From assembly GCF_011745365.1 (NCBI RefSeq), contig NW_024468914.1, positions 1,448,001-1,512,000 on the forward strand: DNA of 64,000 nt. Reading direction: 5' to 3'. Of this stretch, positions 33,760 to 44,435 are shown one piece after another (the stretch's first letter is position 1; every line of letters begins with the position of its first letter). The notes under the pieces were generated by a model. The model searched no databases and had not been told where the DNA came from. It worked only from the letters and a program-made list of their open reading frames with translations. The translations under genes were made by a program, and so were the position numbers. The DNA comes from Cryphonectria parasitica EP155 (Eukaryota > Ascomycota > Sordariomycetes > Diaporthales > Cryphonectriaceae).

Positions 33760-35083
33760 CGTGACCTGCCGCTCTTGTGCGTGCTGCTGTGTCGAGGGCA
33801 AGCGGTCAGGCCAGGAGGCCCAAAAAAAAAAAAAAAAAAAAAAAAAAAGGGGCCACACGCTTGGTGTTCGGAGAGAGAGAGAACAGAGAGACAGAGAGAG
33901 ACAGAGAACCCGCTGCCTCTTAAGAGAGGGTTGTCGTAAACGGACAGCCTAACTGGTCTCTCTCCTACTTGCCGCTTGTAACTGTAGGCGTAGGCTCTCT
34001 CCGGTGGTGATTTGATTTCTGCTCTCCGTGGTCCTAAAAGATGTCGGAGGGATGTTCACTCCTCCTAATTATCCATCTTGTTGAAGGCGAGTTTTCGAAT
34101 GGATCGAGGTCCCCTTGTCTACCTGGAGTGGGTCAGGCCCCATGTTTCACATTCTAGGTTGCAGAGCCGAAATTGAGGGTCCTGTCGGAAAGGCCAATAA
34201 AACCACAGCTGACTCAAACCAGGAGCCTCTTCATCAGCGACACGTCTATCGAACCCTGCCAGCTGGACTTGTCAACGCCGTGTTTATCAATTTGACAGGT
34301 GCTAGGCGGTGAAATAGCGCGACGCCTGGCAAAGCGCCGATATGGACCATTGTCAACTAGAGTGCACCGACCACCGTAGAGTCTCTACCGATTTGAGATC
34401 AATCGCACTACATGGGGTCGTGGTCTACCTCCATGAGCCCTTGCTAGGTTTTGCTTGTTTAGGGATCCTCGACATGAACCATGTATCCCCATGCCAACAT
34501 ATGTTGTGCTGGCGCCGAGAGAGTTTAACCAGTCAATTTTGCAGGACGATGATTTTCAAAATAGCATAGCGTCTGTTCGATCGACGGCCAATTATGTCTA
34601 GCGAGCTGTGAAAGATGGATACGGTGGATACTGCACAGCAGCATGATTTGCCATAGTATTAAGCTTAGCAAGAAGAAATTTACCAAGAGGCGCAGGCGCT
34701 ACCGCCTTGGTCATTCTTTAGCGTGATTAGCAGTCGGCTGTACCGCTATTCGTTCTATTTGAACATTACCATGAGGGTCGTCAGCTTGTAAATATAGCCC
34801 TACTTAGGTAGCTTGTTTTCATATGTTCCACAGCTGTCCAACATCTCCTAGAGTAAGTTTTTCAGATAATCTTTTGAATTACGATTGTCGGAATACTCAA
34901 ACTATATTATCAAACAATATTTTACCATTATTCTAGGGCTACAGACTTGTTGAGATTACTATTGTTGCAAAATTGCGGAAACTTGTGGGGAGGAACAACC
35001 AAATATTTCTCCTAACACCAATGATTCCTTACTTTATATATTGAACTTTCCTCTTGAAGCGTGCCCTTGCATGCAACACTTTG
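33760..35083. other. Spacer with poly-A/T tract, AT-rich
   Basis: Upstream of the arylsulfotransferase-like gene and 3' flank of the HELAH protein gene. After the A27 run it is purine-rich (GAGA repeats 33875-33908) and then AT-rich from 34.6 kb. No gene seen. Confidence 0.6.
33822..33848 (+). repeat. A27 homopolymer
   Basis: Twenty-seven consecutive A on the + strand, so a T tract 63 nt before the start codon of the minus-strand arylsulfotransferase-like gene; probably a nucleosome-excluding promoter or leader element (inference). Confidence 0.97.
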
Positions 35084-38000
35084 TCATAGCAGGGGCTCTT
35101 GATCCATGCCATCAAGAAACTTTTGTATGGTGGCATTCGTCCAGATACTCGCAAGATAGGCCCGGTCACCAGTATGCCCCCCAGCCTTCTGCAACACCTG
35201 CACTCTCAGATCCTGCACAGTTGGATCTTCAGTTACTCTTTGTTGGCCTGCGTCCCTCGCTACTTGTCTGTCCGCCATGAACTGCCTTTCATTCGTGAGC
35301 ATCACATAGACGTCCCTCATCAAGTCGTTCCTTCGCTCTGTCTCGGACCTCAGGACACGGAGATCTCCTTCGATCTGCCTTATGTCCATATACGAAGACA
35401 AAATACCCACGGCCTCTCGAACTAATCTCTTCATAGGGCCATCCGCCAGTCGTCTCATCTCTCTCATTGCTGCAGTCCTGTACGCCCGAAGAAAACCGGT
35501 GCGCCTTGCACGCGTCACCGATCGCAGCCTGGATTGCCCATAGAGTGACAGGTCGACAGAGCCATCTGGACCAATGCTCTGTGCCAGGTTGTTGTTCTCT
35601 TCCAGCATATCCACCTGCAGTTGAAACCCAGTGTGCAAAGTCCTGACCTCATTCAGCATCTCTAGAAGCAGATGAGATTCCGTCGCCAGATCCTTAGGAA
35701 TCATGCCATTTGTGCCGCATGCTAGGTCTGTTTCTAACTTTTGTTCAAAAATCTCCTGCCAGCCTCCGCCGACTTTGTATGCATCATCGCCCAGATCTGC
35801 CAGGGAGACGCTGATGCGTTGGCCATTTAAAAGATCCCGTGTAATTGTCATTCTCTTTCGCAGAGCAACTATGTATGACCTGAATGCCTTTCGGAAATTT
35901 TGTCCCTGCAGCAGATACATGTTTAGAATGTTCTGTTGGTAAGCGATCTCTTGGTCGATCACTCTGCGGAGCTGCATCATATTCTGCAAGGCTGGCCGCA
36001 CGCTGTTCTGCAAGGCGCGGATCCGCTCCTTGGCATTTTCGACTGTAAAGGATGCTGTAGTACTAGGTGTCGCCATATCTCCGTGAATGGCGTTGACCAT
36101 GGCGGTATAGCATCTGGCAACTCTCAGAGCCAGCCTCTGCATCTCCCGGCACTTGTGCGCCCATCCCGCCTCTTCATTTGCGAGTCTCGTCGCAAGTATA
36201 GCCGACTCAGCCACCAAACACATCATAGCCGTGATGTAGCTTCTGAGCACTCGAAGTCCTTTGTCCGCAAGTTGTCGTGCCATGGTGTCACGGAGCCAAG
36301 TGTATGCCTCCGAACCCAGCACAGCGACCATATCGTCAGGATCATTCTCGATGGGGAAAAGTGGCACAGATCTTGCTCGCTGGTCTGACAAGGCCTGCCC
36401 ATCATTGCAGGCCAGTAATAGTCCTTGGTGGCCGTACTTCCGGTAGTTAGACTGCCACCACGTCTTTTGGAAGAGTCGAGCATACCATGCCACGGGCACA
36501 GCTGTGATCTCGTTCCAGCTCTGGACACGAGGCTCGACAAGCCAGCGCATATATGCAGTGTCACGTTGGTCTGCTTTTGTTTTCCCTTGTTGGTACGGTT
36601 GTGGGTGGGCGACTGGCCAGTCGGATGTTGCGATGATAGGCATCAACATGAATGCACTGGATCCTCCTCTCGGTAACCTGATAATACGGTTCCCCCAGAG
36701 GTATTTCTCAAAGTTCAGCCCTTCCTCCCCTTGCGCTGCGTCCTCTGCAAAGAAGTCATTTCGACTAGGCCGTGTTTGAAATCCTTGGGAATCTTTCAAC
36801 ATCGGACCAAATACTTGGTTACCAAGCCTGAGCAGGCTGTTGAGTATCTCCTCTCCAAGAGCTGCCCCTATTGGCGTCTTTTTCAAGATGAGGGTTCGAG
36901 TCATCAGACATCGATGCGCGTGAGCACATGCGTGAGCCAGCTCGTGCAAGATCGTTGATGCAATTGCAAAAGTATGAGATGCCCTTTCACTGTCTGACAG
37001 GTTCTTGGGGACAAGTAGCGGCCAGATGAGCGTTGCACTGATGCAAAGCCGGGGCGCCCACACATTTTGGTCCTGATACACTCGAACCATTCCGCTGTTG
37101 TTTTCGCCGAGGTATATACTGAATTGTAGGAATCTATACAAGAGGGACATGCATGCGTTTCTGGCTAGCCTCGAGTCGAAACCAAGGTCGTTGAGTCTTT
37201 GCATTTCTGGGTATGGGGTGGGCATTCTTGCGTCGGTACCATCGACATGTATCCACACAGAGGTGTAAGGGACGCCTCCTTGCCTGGATCGCTCTTCACT
37301 CGTACGACCGTCTTTCGCATTGTCGACAGGCCGAAGGTGGTGGAGGCTCGTCATGGCCTGCCAGTATGGATGGCCCGATCTCATAATTTTCGACACCAAC
37401 TGTAACGCTGGGCGGAGAGCCTCGCGGACCTTCTCATTTGTCTGGTAGTTGTATACTCCCCCCACACCGTCGAGGCTGGGACCATAACGTACATCCCAAA
37501 GGCCAGACCAGTCTTTCCACCCCGGCATCGACATCTGGGTCCACCTCATAGGGTCGAAAAGTGTGTCAACAGGATCGTCCAAATCTGGGGGCCAGGCAAT
37601 GTCGAGTCTCGGGTTCAAGGCCCCTATCTTAGCTAGCTCGGCCGTGTCGTAGTCAAATACAATATTCTGCAAGCTCCTGTCATACTCATCGCCCTCAAAA
37701 CTCTGTACGGATGGCTGAAATGATGGATCTGTAGGTGTCATTCTGGAATGGCCCCAATTGTCTCTCTGCCTGTCCGTGTGGACACCGAATCGCCGCGCGT
37801 ATTCGGTAGGATGCCGAGCCTCGTCTTCAGGGCGTAGGGCTGGCCTCATAGACGCTGCAGGATCTCCTAGTTTTTGTCGCACTTTATACCACGTCCCATC
37901 GAAGGCGATCTCGACATCCTCGCGCCATAGCGGGTGTGTCCAAGATGGAACATAGGAGAAGGGCGTCGATGTATTCAAGGGTGTCCAACCTCCCAGTCCC

Positions 38001-38137
38001 TGCAAGGCCTTCAGGTCTGTTTGGGTAAAGTCGCGGCCAGCAGATGCATGTGCTGTAGTTATGTTTTCACGTTGCTGGTCATCATGCTTGTCTTGTAATG
38101 AGGCTCGTGGGGGCTCGTCTTGGGAAATTGAGGCCAT
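35084..38137 (-). CDS. Large uncharacterised protein with HELAH zinc-metalloprotease signature
   Basis: Single exon, 1,017 residues. The middle of the protein carries STILHELAHACAHAH, an HExxH zinc site at residues 398-402, and about 70 residues later EEGLNFEKYLWGN; a Glu-rich element ending in an FE-x2-L-x-G pattern is, from memory, the usual third-ligand region of fungal HExxH proteins of unknown function. Residues 50-300 are Trp-rich and globular (WTPLNTSTPF, WPPDLDDPVDTLF, GWKDWSGLW). Residues 600-1000 are predominantly helical and charged with many Arg, suggesting coiled coils. There is no signal peptide or membrane segment. It is flanked by spacers of about 1 kb. Proteolytic activity is an inference from the motif; I recognise no named family. 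Confidence 0.85.
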   Translation of the reverse strand: MASISQDEPPRASLQDKHDDQQRENITTAHASAGRDFTQTDLKALQGLGGWTPLNTSTPFSYVPSWTHPLWREDVEIAFDGTWYKVRQKLGDPAASMRPALRPEDEARHPTEYARRFGVHTDRQRDNWGHSRMTPTDPSFQPSVQSFEGDEYDRSLQNIVFDYDTAELAKIGALNPRLDIAWPPDLDDPVDTLFDPMRWTQMSMPGWKDWSGLWDVRYGPSLDGVGGVYNYQTNEKVREALRPALQLVSKIMRSGHPYWQAMTSLHHLRPVDNAKDGRTSEERSRQGGVPYTSVWIHVDGTDARMPTPYPEMQRLNDLGFDSRLARNACMSLLYRFLQFSIYLGENNSGMVRVYQDQNVWAPRLCISATLIWPLLVPKNLSDSERASHTFAIASTILHELAHACAHAHRCLMTRTLILKKTPIGAALGEEILNSLLRLGNQVFGPMLKDSQGFQTRPSRNDFFAEDAAQGEEGLNFEKYLWGNRIIRLPRGGSSAFMLMPIIATSDWPVAHPQPYQQGKTKADQRDTAYMRWLVEPRVQSWNEITAVPVAWYARLFQKTWWQSNYRKYGHQGLLLACNDGQALSDQRARSVPLFPIENDPDDMVAVLGSEAYTWLRDTMARQLADKGLRVLRSYITAMMCLVAESAILATRLANEEAGWAHKCREMQRLALRVARCYTAMVNAIHGDMATPSTTASFTVENAKERIRALQNSVRPALQNMMQLRRVIDQEIAYQQNILNMYLLQGQNFRKAFRSYIVALRKRMTITRDLLNGQRISVSLADLGDDAYKVGGGWQEIFEQKLETDLACGTNGMIPKDLATESHLLLEMLNEVRTLHTGFQLQVDMLEENNNLAQSIGPDGSVDLSLYGQSRLRSVTRARRTGFLRAYRTAAMREMRRLADGPMKRLVREAVGILSSYMDIRQIEGDLRVLRSETERRNDLMRDVYVMLTNERQFMADRQVARDAGQQRVTEDPTVQDLRVQVLQKAGGHTGDRAYLASIWTNATIQKFLDGMDQEPLL

Positions 38138-38911
38138 TGCTTGACGAATGCACTGATCTTACTGTGCGCGAGACCACGGAGAGTGAATGTTCGTACAGCG
38201 GGTAGAGTTTCGTCAAAGACAAATTGTTTCTTGAGATTCGAGAGATTACTGCAAACAAAGTCCATGAAAAGGCCGATAATTAGCTCAGAGATTATATGCC
38301 GTGCGGTCATTCTTTATTTGTCTTGACAATGGCCGTCAAGACTCGAAAGCGAACTTTTTGAGCGACAATCACCCGTGCATTTCGTGTGAGCCCGCAACAG
38401 GCTAGCTCGCAGTTGTTTTGGCCCTCCATTCATAATGATGGCAACATAGCCTATTCATTCCAGAATCGTGATCATATGTACTAGGCCGACTTCGTGTTGC
38501 ATCTTCGTGATTGCAAGCCAGCCAAGATGTGGATGGCTTCACTCTTGTAATTCAACAGTCACAGACGTCAATAGGTCAAGCATAGACAAGGATTCAAAAG
38601 TCTTTGAATTTGTATGTACAACCTGCAGACCTTGCAGGGTTCTGGTTAAGGAGGACTGGCCGCTACCAACCTTCCGAAAACAAAATAAAATAAAATATCG
38701 AGTCCACCCAGTTATATATACATGATAGGCAGACCCGAATCATGTCGTTCGACAGATCTTGAAGAAGCGAAGATTGGGGTATTTGATAAATATGTAGAGC
38801 GAGAGACTTCGAAGAAGAGAAGAATATGAAGAAAGCCAGATTGTCTCTGGGTTCGTGGCTAATATTGATACCAGCCAACAGGAAGGTTCCGGGATTCCTC
38901 GAACCCCTGAC
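38138..38911. other. Spacer without a supported gene
   Basis: Promoter of the HELAH protein gene and 3' flank of the GH16 gene. Nothing else seen. Confidence 0.6.
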
Positions 38912-39860
38912 TTATGTCTGGTAGACAGCGACGTAGCCTACTTCCATCATGGCTCCGTATCCATCAACGGTCGCAGAGTTTGGGTCACCAGGCTAAAAAG
39001 GAAGAGACAAACAAGTATTAGTATGGTGGACGGCATAGCGTGAAACATGATAGAAGACCATAATGGATAAAACTCACCCAAGATCCACCAACAGCCATGT
39101 TGAGGATGATGTAGTACGGCTGGTGTGCCAGGTTGTCCCACACACTCTCGTCAAAGCTGCCGCCAGTGAGGGTCTGGAAGACTGTGCCGTCCATGGACCA
39201 GGAGATTGTCTCGGTCTCCCAGTTGCCGCTGGTACGGTCCCACTCAAGGCGCCAGGTGTGCCAGTCGTCATTGCCGACGTCGATGCTGCTCTGGAGGCCC
39301 TCGTCGTCGTCGTCATCGTTGCACTCATCACCGCAGTGCGCCGTGCCGTAGCCCGTCAGAACACCGTCGATCATCTCGAGGATGTCGAGCTCGCCGCAGT
39401 CGGGCCACGTCTCTGCTCCCGTGCGGAAGCTCTCAGGCAGCATCCAGAAGGCGGGCCAGTAGCCCTGCTTGGTGGACTCGGCATTGGTGCCAAAGTCGAT
39501 CTCGGCCTCGACACGCGTGATGACACCCGAGGCGGGCGTCCACGAGTCGACGGACTCGATCCGGCCCGAAGTCCACGACCCGTCTGATTCCCACGGGACA
39601 ATCTGGAGGGTGCTGCCGCCTGAGAGCTGAAGGTTCTCGTTGGAGGAGCTGTACACCTCCAGCTCGTCGTTAACGCCCAGGTAGCCCGTGATGATGTTCC
39701 AGTTGGAGGTGGAGGGCGACGTGCCGGCGTCCCCAGAGAAGTCGGCAGTCCAGAGAAGAGTGTAGCCGGAGTAGGTTGGGGCGTCGTATTGTGCTACGAC
39801 GGTGCGCAGGGTCCCTACAAGGGACAAAGCCGCAAGGGTGTTCCTAATCGAGGGGCTCAT
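38912..39860 (-). CDS. Secreted GH16 endo-beta-1,3(4)-glucanase-like enzyme
   Basis: Exons 39860-39078 and 38992-38912, joined in phase 0 across an 85-nt intron (GTGAGT...TTTTAG), give 287 residues. The start ATG is followed by a signal peptide (MSPSIRNTLAALSLVGTLRT with cleavage near VVAQ). The catalytic motif ELDILE places the nucleophile at E157 and the acid/base at E162. Supporting landmarks are YWPAFWMLP before it, WHTWRLEWDR after it, and LNMAVGGSWPGDP across the splice junction, then MEVGYVAVYQ at the end. A short acidic insert (NDDDDDEG) lies at about residue 190. The family cleaves beta-1,3 or mixed-linkage glucans; the exact substrate cannot be told from the sequence. There is no carbohydrate-binding module or GPI signal. 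Confidence 0.95.
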
Positions 39861-42728
39861 GGTTGTGTAGATGTAACAATACTTCCAAAGAGGAAGAAGA
39901 AGAAGAAGCGATATACAATATTGACGATGATGGAGTTGCTGTAGTGAAGGCCAGCACAATAATGACTGTGTACAAGAGCCTTGCTCTCTATTGTATCTAC
40001 AACCAAGAATAATATCAAAAGAGGGAAGGACTGTCGCGGTTCGACCTGGAAGCGAACACACAAGAAGGAATGGAGAGCACTTGGAGGACTCAAGGAGTGT
40101 AAGTGGCAGGAAATGCCTTGGATGAGGACTTGGAAGAGCCGTGGAGAGTCAAGGGAAGATATGGAGCACTGGAGAAGAGGGCATCGCGACGTTTTATAGA
40201 TCTTGAATTTGGTCCTGTTTTCTTGTGCTAGCCATGGGTATCCCTTCTCTCTCTCTTTCTTTTGTCTCAAAATGGTCTACCTTGTCGACCGAAGGGGGAA
40301 GCTGTGGGGGCGGATACACGTGGGGCTTCGCCGTGGTCTAGGTGCGTGATGCATGCCGAATCATATGCAAGTGTCATTTTTGAAACAAGAGGATCGAGAG
40401 ATCATTGGACGAACCCATCTGGCCTTGCAGCCCTGGGAGAGGAAGGGGGCGGTTTCCTCGGCTGTTGGACAAGATAGGAGGAAGCCGAGGATTCTAGCCT
40501 GGGCGGCGAGATCGAGACATGGCAAAGAGGCAAATTATTCCGACGTGGCCACCCGGTTTTTTTCTTTGTTGCCTACTGCCAGAGGTATCAAATTTGGGCA
40601 GAGGGGGGTGGGGGGGCAAGAGGACGACTACGAGGAGGAAGAGGAGAAGGAGGAGGCGGAGGAAGTGGAGGCAAACAAACATGGATGGTCTTTCGGTGCC
40701 TTGGGATGCCATCCTCGAGCTATAGGCGCGCAACTCTGGTGGTGTAACCCCCCTTAATCATCGTCGTCGCCTAGTTGCGATGCCAAAACCTCTTACCGAG
40801 CAGCCGGCGCCGGCGAGCCACATTTTTGGGACTGAGGGTCCTTTAAACCCTTCTCATTTCTAAAAGAAAAAGACACCAGACGGAAGAAATACCCGGATGG
40901 GAGAGCCGGCACATGATAGTTCGAGCCATACTTAACTCAAGAACAGATGCGTTCGCGCCTGGGGAAAGGCCCGATTGTAGCTTCTTGGGGGAAATTTGCA
41001 AGGGGCAGCAGCGCAGACACCTGAAGCCCAAGGGACGACTGTCAAAGGATATAGGATCTCTGGGGCAAAAAGGGGGGGGGGGGTGTTTGGTGGCATTTGG
41101 TTTGAAGTGGGTCGCGTGGAGGACCAGAGTTGGCATCAGTCCGGTAGTCATCAGCTGTACCTGCAGGGCTCGCGCGCCAATGACGGGTTGAATCGAACAT
41201 GTCAAGTGTTAGGCTGTAGACGAAGGCAACTCATCCGGTGCCCTGGGATGCCTGGAGATCTAAGAGCATGCGCCAGGGACCCTTGGGTCTGGCCGACGAC
41301 AGGCTCATGGTTTCTTGTGCCTTGTCCAATGGCGTGTGACAGCCAGGGGTAATACTACATCAGCCGGAAAAAAACTGACTTGTTTGGTGGTTGCTGCCGC
41401 CGCCAGAGGGTCAGGAAAAACTGCGTTTAGAAACGTGACTGGTGGATTGAACAACACGTCGTCGTCGTTTCTTGTCCACATGGTAAATTAGAAGACAAAG
41501 TAAATGACAAAAAAAACGGCCCTTCTCACGGGCTTTGCCTTTACTTACTCACACGAGCGAGGTGGTGCAGCACAGCTTTGCATATGCCTTCTTGATTCGA
41601 AATGGTGCGACGGAAATAAGCCCGTGTGCGACCCAAAGAATTAAATCACGGCCTCCACAGGCCACGAACTCCCCCTTGTCGACTTCTTCCCTCAATCACT
41701 CCTCCTCTTCTCCCAAAGAACCCCCCCCCCCCGGACGGTGTAAGCAGCAGGGTTTAGGCTGTTATGGACGCCTGATCTTCAGACGCGAAAGTGGGGCCCT
41801 TTGATCGGCCCTACATCAACATGATTTGCCTTTGGGGTGGGTGGGTTCTGGTTCTGGTTCCAGGCAGGCTGCCACGCTGCCTGGCGTGCCTGGACCTGAT
41901 GAGCCCTTATCCTCGGCTCGTGCCGCCTGATAATCCGCAGTGATCTCCGTGGAGAAAAGAGGACCGGCACATCTGCTGTTGATCTTTGGTTGCAGCCACG
42001 GCCTATTACCCGAGTCGATGGTCCAGCATTCACGTGCCCACCGCCCTGACCTGCTGATCGGGCTGTCGAGTCAGTGCTTGAGATCATATTATGGTACAAT
42101 TCATCCAACACAATACTAACATATGACATGTTGAGCAAATGAACAAGATGCATAGGATGATGCAATGGCGATAGAAGACAGTTGTTGGGTGCCAACGACC
42201 GCCCACATTCCTATGAGAAGCAATGTGCTTGCACTATTCGTTCTCAAGCCCAACTTTCCGTTGGGACGACGATAAGGGAGTGTGTGTATTTTCTAATAAT
42301 ATCTAATGTACGGTAAGGTTTCGAGAGGCTCAGTACTTACGCAATTGGAAATCCTGACAGGATTCCCTGCCGCGTTTGAATCATTGATTGAGCCGTCGGC
42401 GTCCTCTTGCGATCTAACAGAATTTGGTAACCAACTATGAGACGAAACTCGAAGGCTCAATCTACGTACTTTGTGTCGGCATCCCTTTTTCAGTTCCTAT
42501 TTTTGTTTTGTTTTATTTTTGTCATTGTTTGATGGGTTTTCTCCACATCCTAGCTTCGGTCTTTCCCACTCTATCTCTTTTGTCTTTGGAACTCAAGGAG
42601 TTGGTGCTTTTTGATGCCATCCACGGCGCGCCTTGATACGTGAAATGACTAATAATAATTACTGTATGTCAATACAGTCTCCTTTGCTGGGGATTCCCAG
42701 TATCCCCACTCATTTTCTCCATCATAAC
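39861..42728. other. 2.9-kb spacer without a supported gene
   Basis: GH16 promoter and 3' flank of the OST-alpha-like gene. Contains G12 at 41072-41083 and C12 at 41721-41732. The ORF at 40353-40757 (+) encodes a Glu-run and nothing recognisable. Confidence 0.6.
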
Positions 42729-44435
42729 CTATCTTCGGTGGTCATATCTACCAGAGTGATCACCACGCCCGTACTTGTTCATCCGCCTCTGATCCCGTCT
42801 GCCCATCTCATGCGAATATCCACGGTCACGGCTCTCGGAGCTCGTCACCGTGTCGAAGCCCCTCGAGTTGCCATTCATGCTACTGCTGCTGTTCGATCCG
42901 CGCCCCATCTTGAACGCGAATGCGATGGCGCCCAGCAGCTCGCTTGGGTTGAGCATGCCCGTAAAGGCACGGATGCCCAGGAAGCCGCCCTGGTAGTGCA
43001 GATATCGAGAGTCGCCCCGCCCAGCTTCCACGTGATGCCGACCGATGATGTATGGGCCAACGTCGTAGGCGTAGTGGAAGAAAATGGAGAACGGAACCAT
43101 GAGGCAGCAGTTGACGATGGCAGGGATGCCTGCGACAGCGTCGGCTTCGCTCATGGTGTTGGTCGGCGACAGAGGTGACGGGTTGATATCATTCAGGACC
43201 CAGAAGATGATCTGAAACCTCTGTCAGCACACATAATCCCGTCCCAGACTTTTGTTCATCTCTTTTTCTTCTTTTTCTTTTCAAGGTAGACTCACGTTCA
43301 TGAGGAAATTCAAGCCAACCATCAACTTGAACGCAAACAGTTTGGACAGCGGCTTGTGGCCAGATAACTCGGCCTTAAGAAGCTTGTAGAACCTGAGGCA
43401 TGATATGACGGCTGTGATAAGGGACAAGATGTGTACCAAGTTGAGCTAGTATGTTTTCAGCTGCAGTCAGTTTCTCGATCTTCAAATACACAAATTGCCG
43501 CCGTCAACCAGTTACCCCATATCAATTCTCCAGATTGTCTGATAGGCAAGCGGTAACAACCAGACCTCAACGACAATACTGTCTTTTCCGTCTCTTCTGC
43601 TTTTGACTGTTGGGTTTTGAGGGGGGGGGAGGGGGTCCAAGACTCACCCATAAGTGTCCAAAATACGGCTTGTTGCTATTCGCACAATAAATGTTGATCT
43701 TTGGAGAGTTGGTGACATCTGTCGCGATCGTGACCAGGAGCTGAACCACTGGATACTGAAACACACAGAACCATTTCCTCTTGTACCATTTCAGACCATT
43801 TTTCGGAGCCTTGCCTCTTTTAGATGGCACCTGCAGGCCGCTGAAGAAGAAATCCCGCTGGTTCTCGTGCGGGCTGATGAATTCCAGCAGCAGCAGAAAA
43901 AAGTTGGCCAGGGCCATCGATTGCATCATGTCGGCCCAGACGGTGATGTAGAAGTAAGCAGCCGGAATGAGCTGGCCGATCAGGTTGAGCAAAGCATTGA
44001 TGGGTATAAGGAGGCAGATGCGCAGGATTTTGAGCTGCTCATTGGGTTTTGAGAGATGCGTTGCATGGCGGAACATCAAGATGAGGATCGAAAGAATCGA
44101 GAAGCCGGCTGCAGCGGCAGAGATGATCGTCCCCAGCTGGTGCCACGTAAAACCTCCGGCAATAGGGTCGGTCGGCGCTGTTTAGAGTACTGTATTAGCA
44201 TTATACCAGACCCTTCACGCTGTGGCGACTTGGACGATGACAAAGGCGCGATCTCTGACGATGCGCACCCGTGGGAAGCTGTTTTCTTTGGCCCCCCCGG
44301 GGGGGGGGTCAAAGACTTACTTTCTAGGAGGGGGTTTGGTAGCGAGCATGTGTGATTTGATGACGAGCTCGATGAACTGCTGCTCTTATGACTGAACAGT
44401 CCCCGGGATAAGAGATCCTGCAACGTTGAAGCCAT
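42729..44435 (-). CDS. OST-alpha/TMEM184 family (organic solute transporter) membrane protein
   Basis: Four exons: 44435-44321, 44177-43648, 43445-43296 and 43211-42729, with introns of 143 nt (phase 1), 202 nt (phase 0) and 84 nt (phase 0), giving 425 residues. The protein has about seven membrane segments: around TIISAAAAGFSILSILILMF, ILRICLLIPINALLNLIG, AYFYITVWADMMQSMALANF, PVVQLLVTIATDV, LVHILSLITAVISCLRFY, LMVGLNFLMN joined to IIFWVLND, and PAIVNCCLMVPFSIFFHYAY. RICLLIPI and the NKPYFGHLW-type loop are characteristic of this family. The N-terminus has a run of Ser, and the C-terminal 90 residues are polar, rich in Ser, Arg and Gly. Fungal members are poorly studied; vacuolar or plasma membrane location is inferred. 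Introns 1 and 2 hold C- and G-runs. Confidence 0.9.

Noticed and set aside
40353..40757. 134-codon + strand ORF with Glu run
   Set aside because: Composition driven by a GAGGAG repeat; no supporting features.
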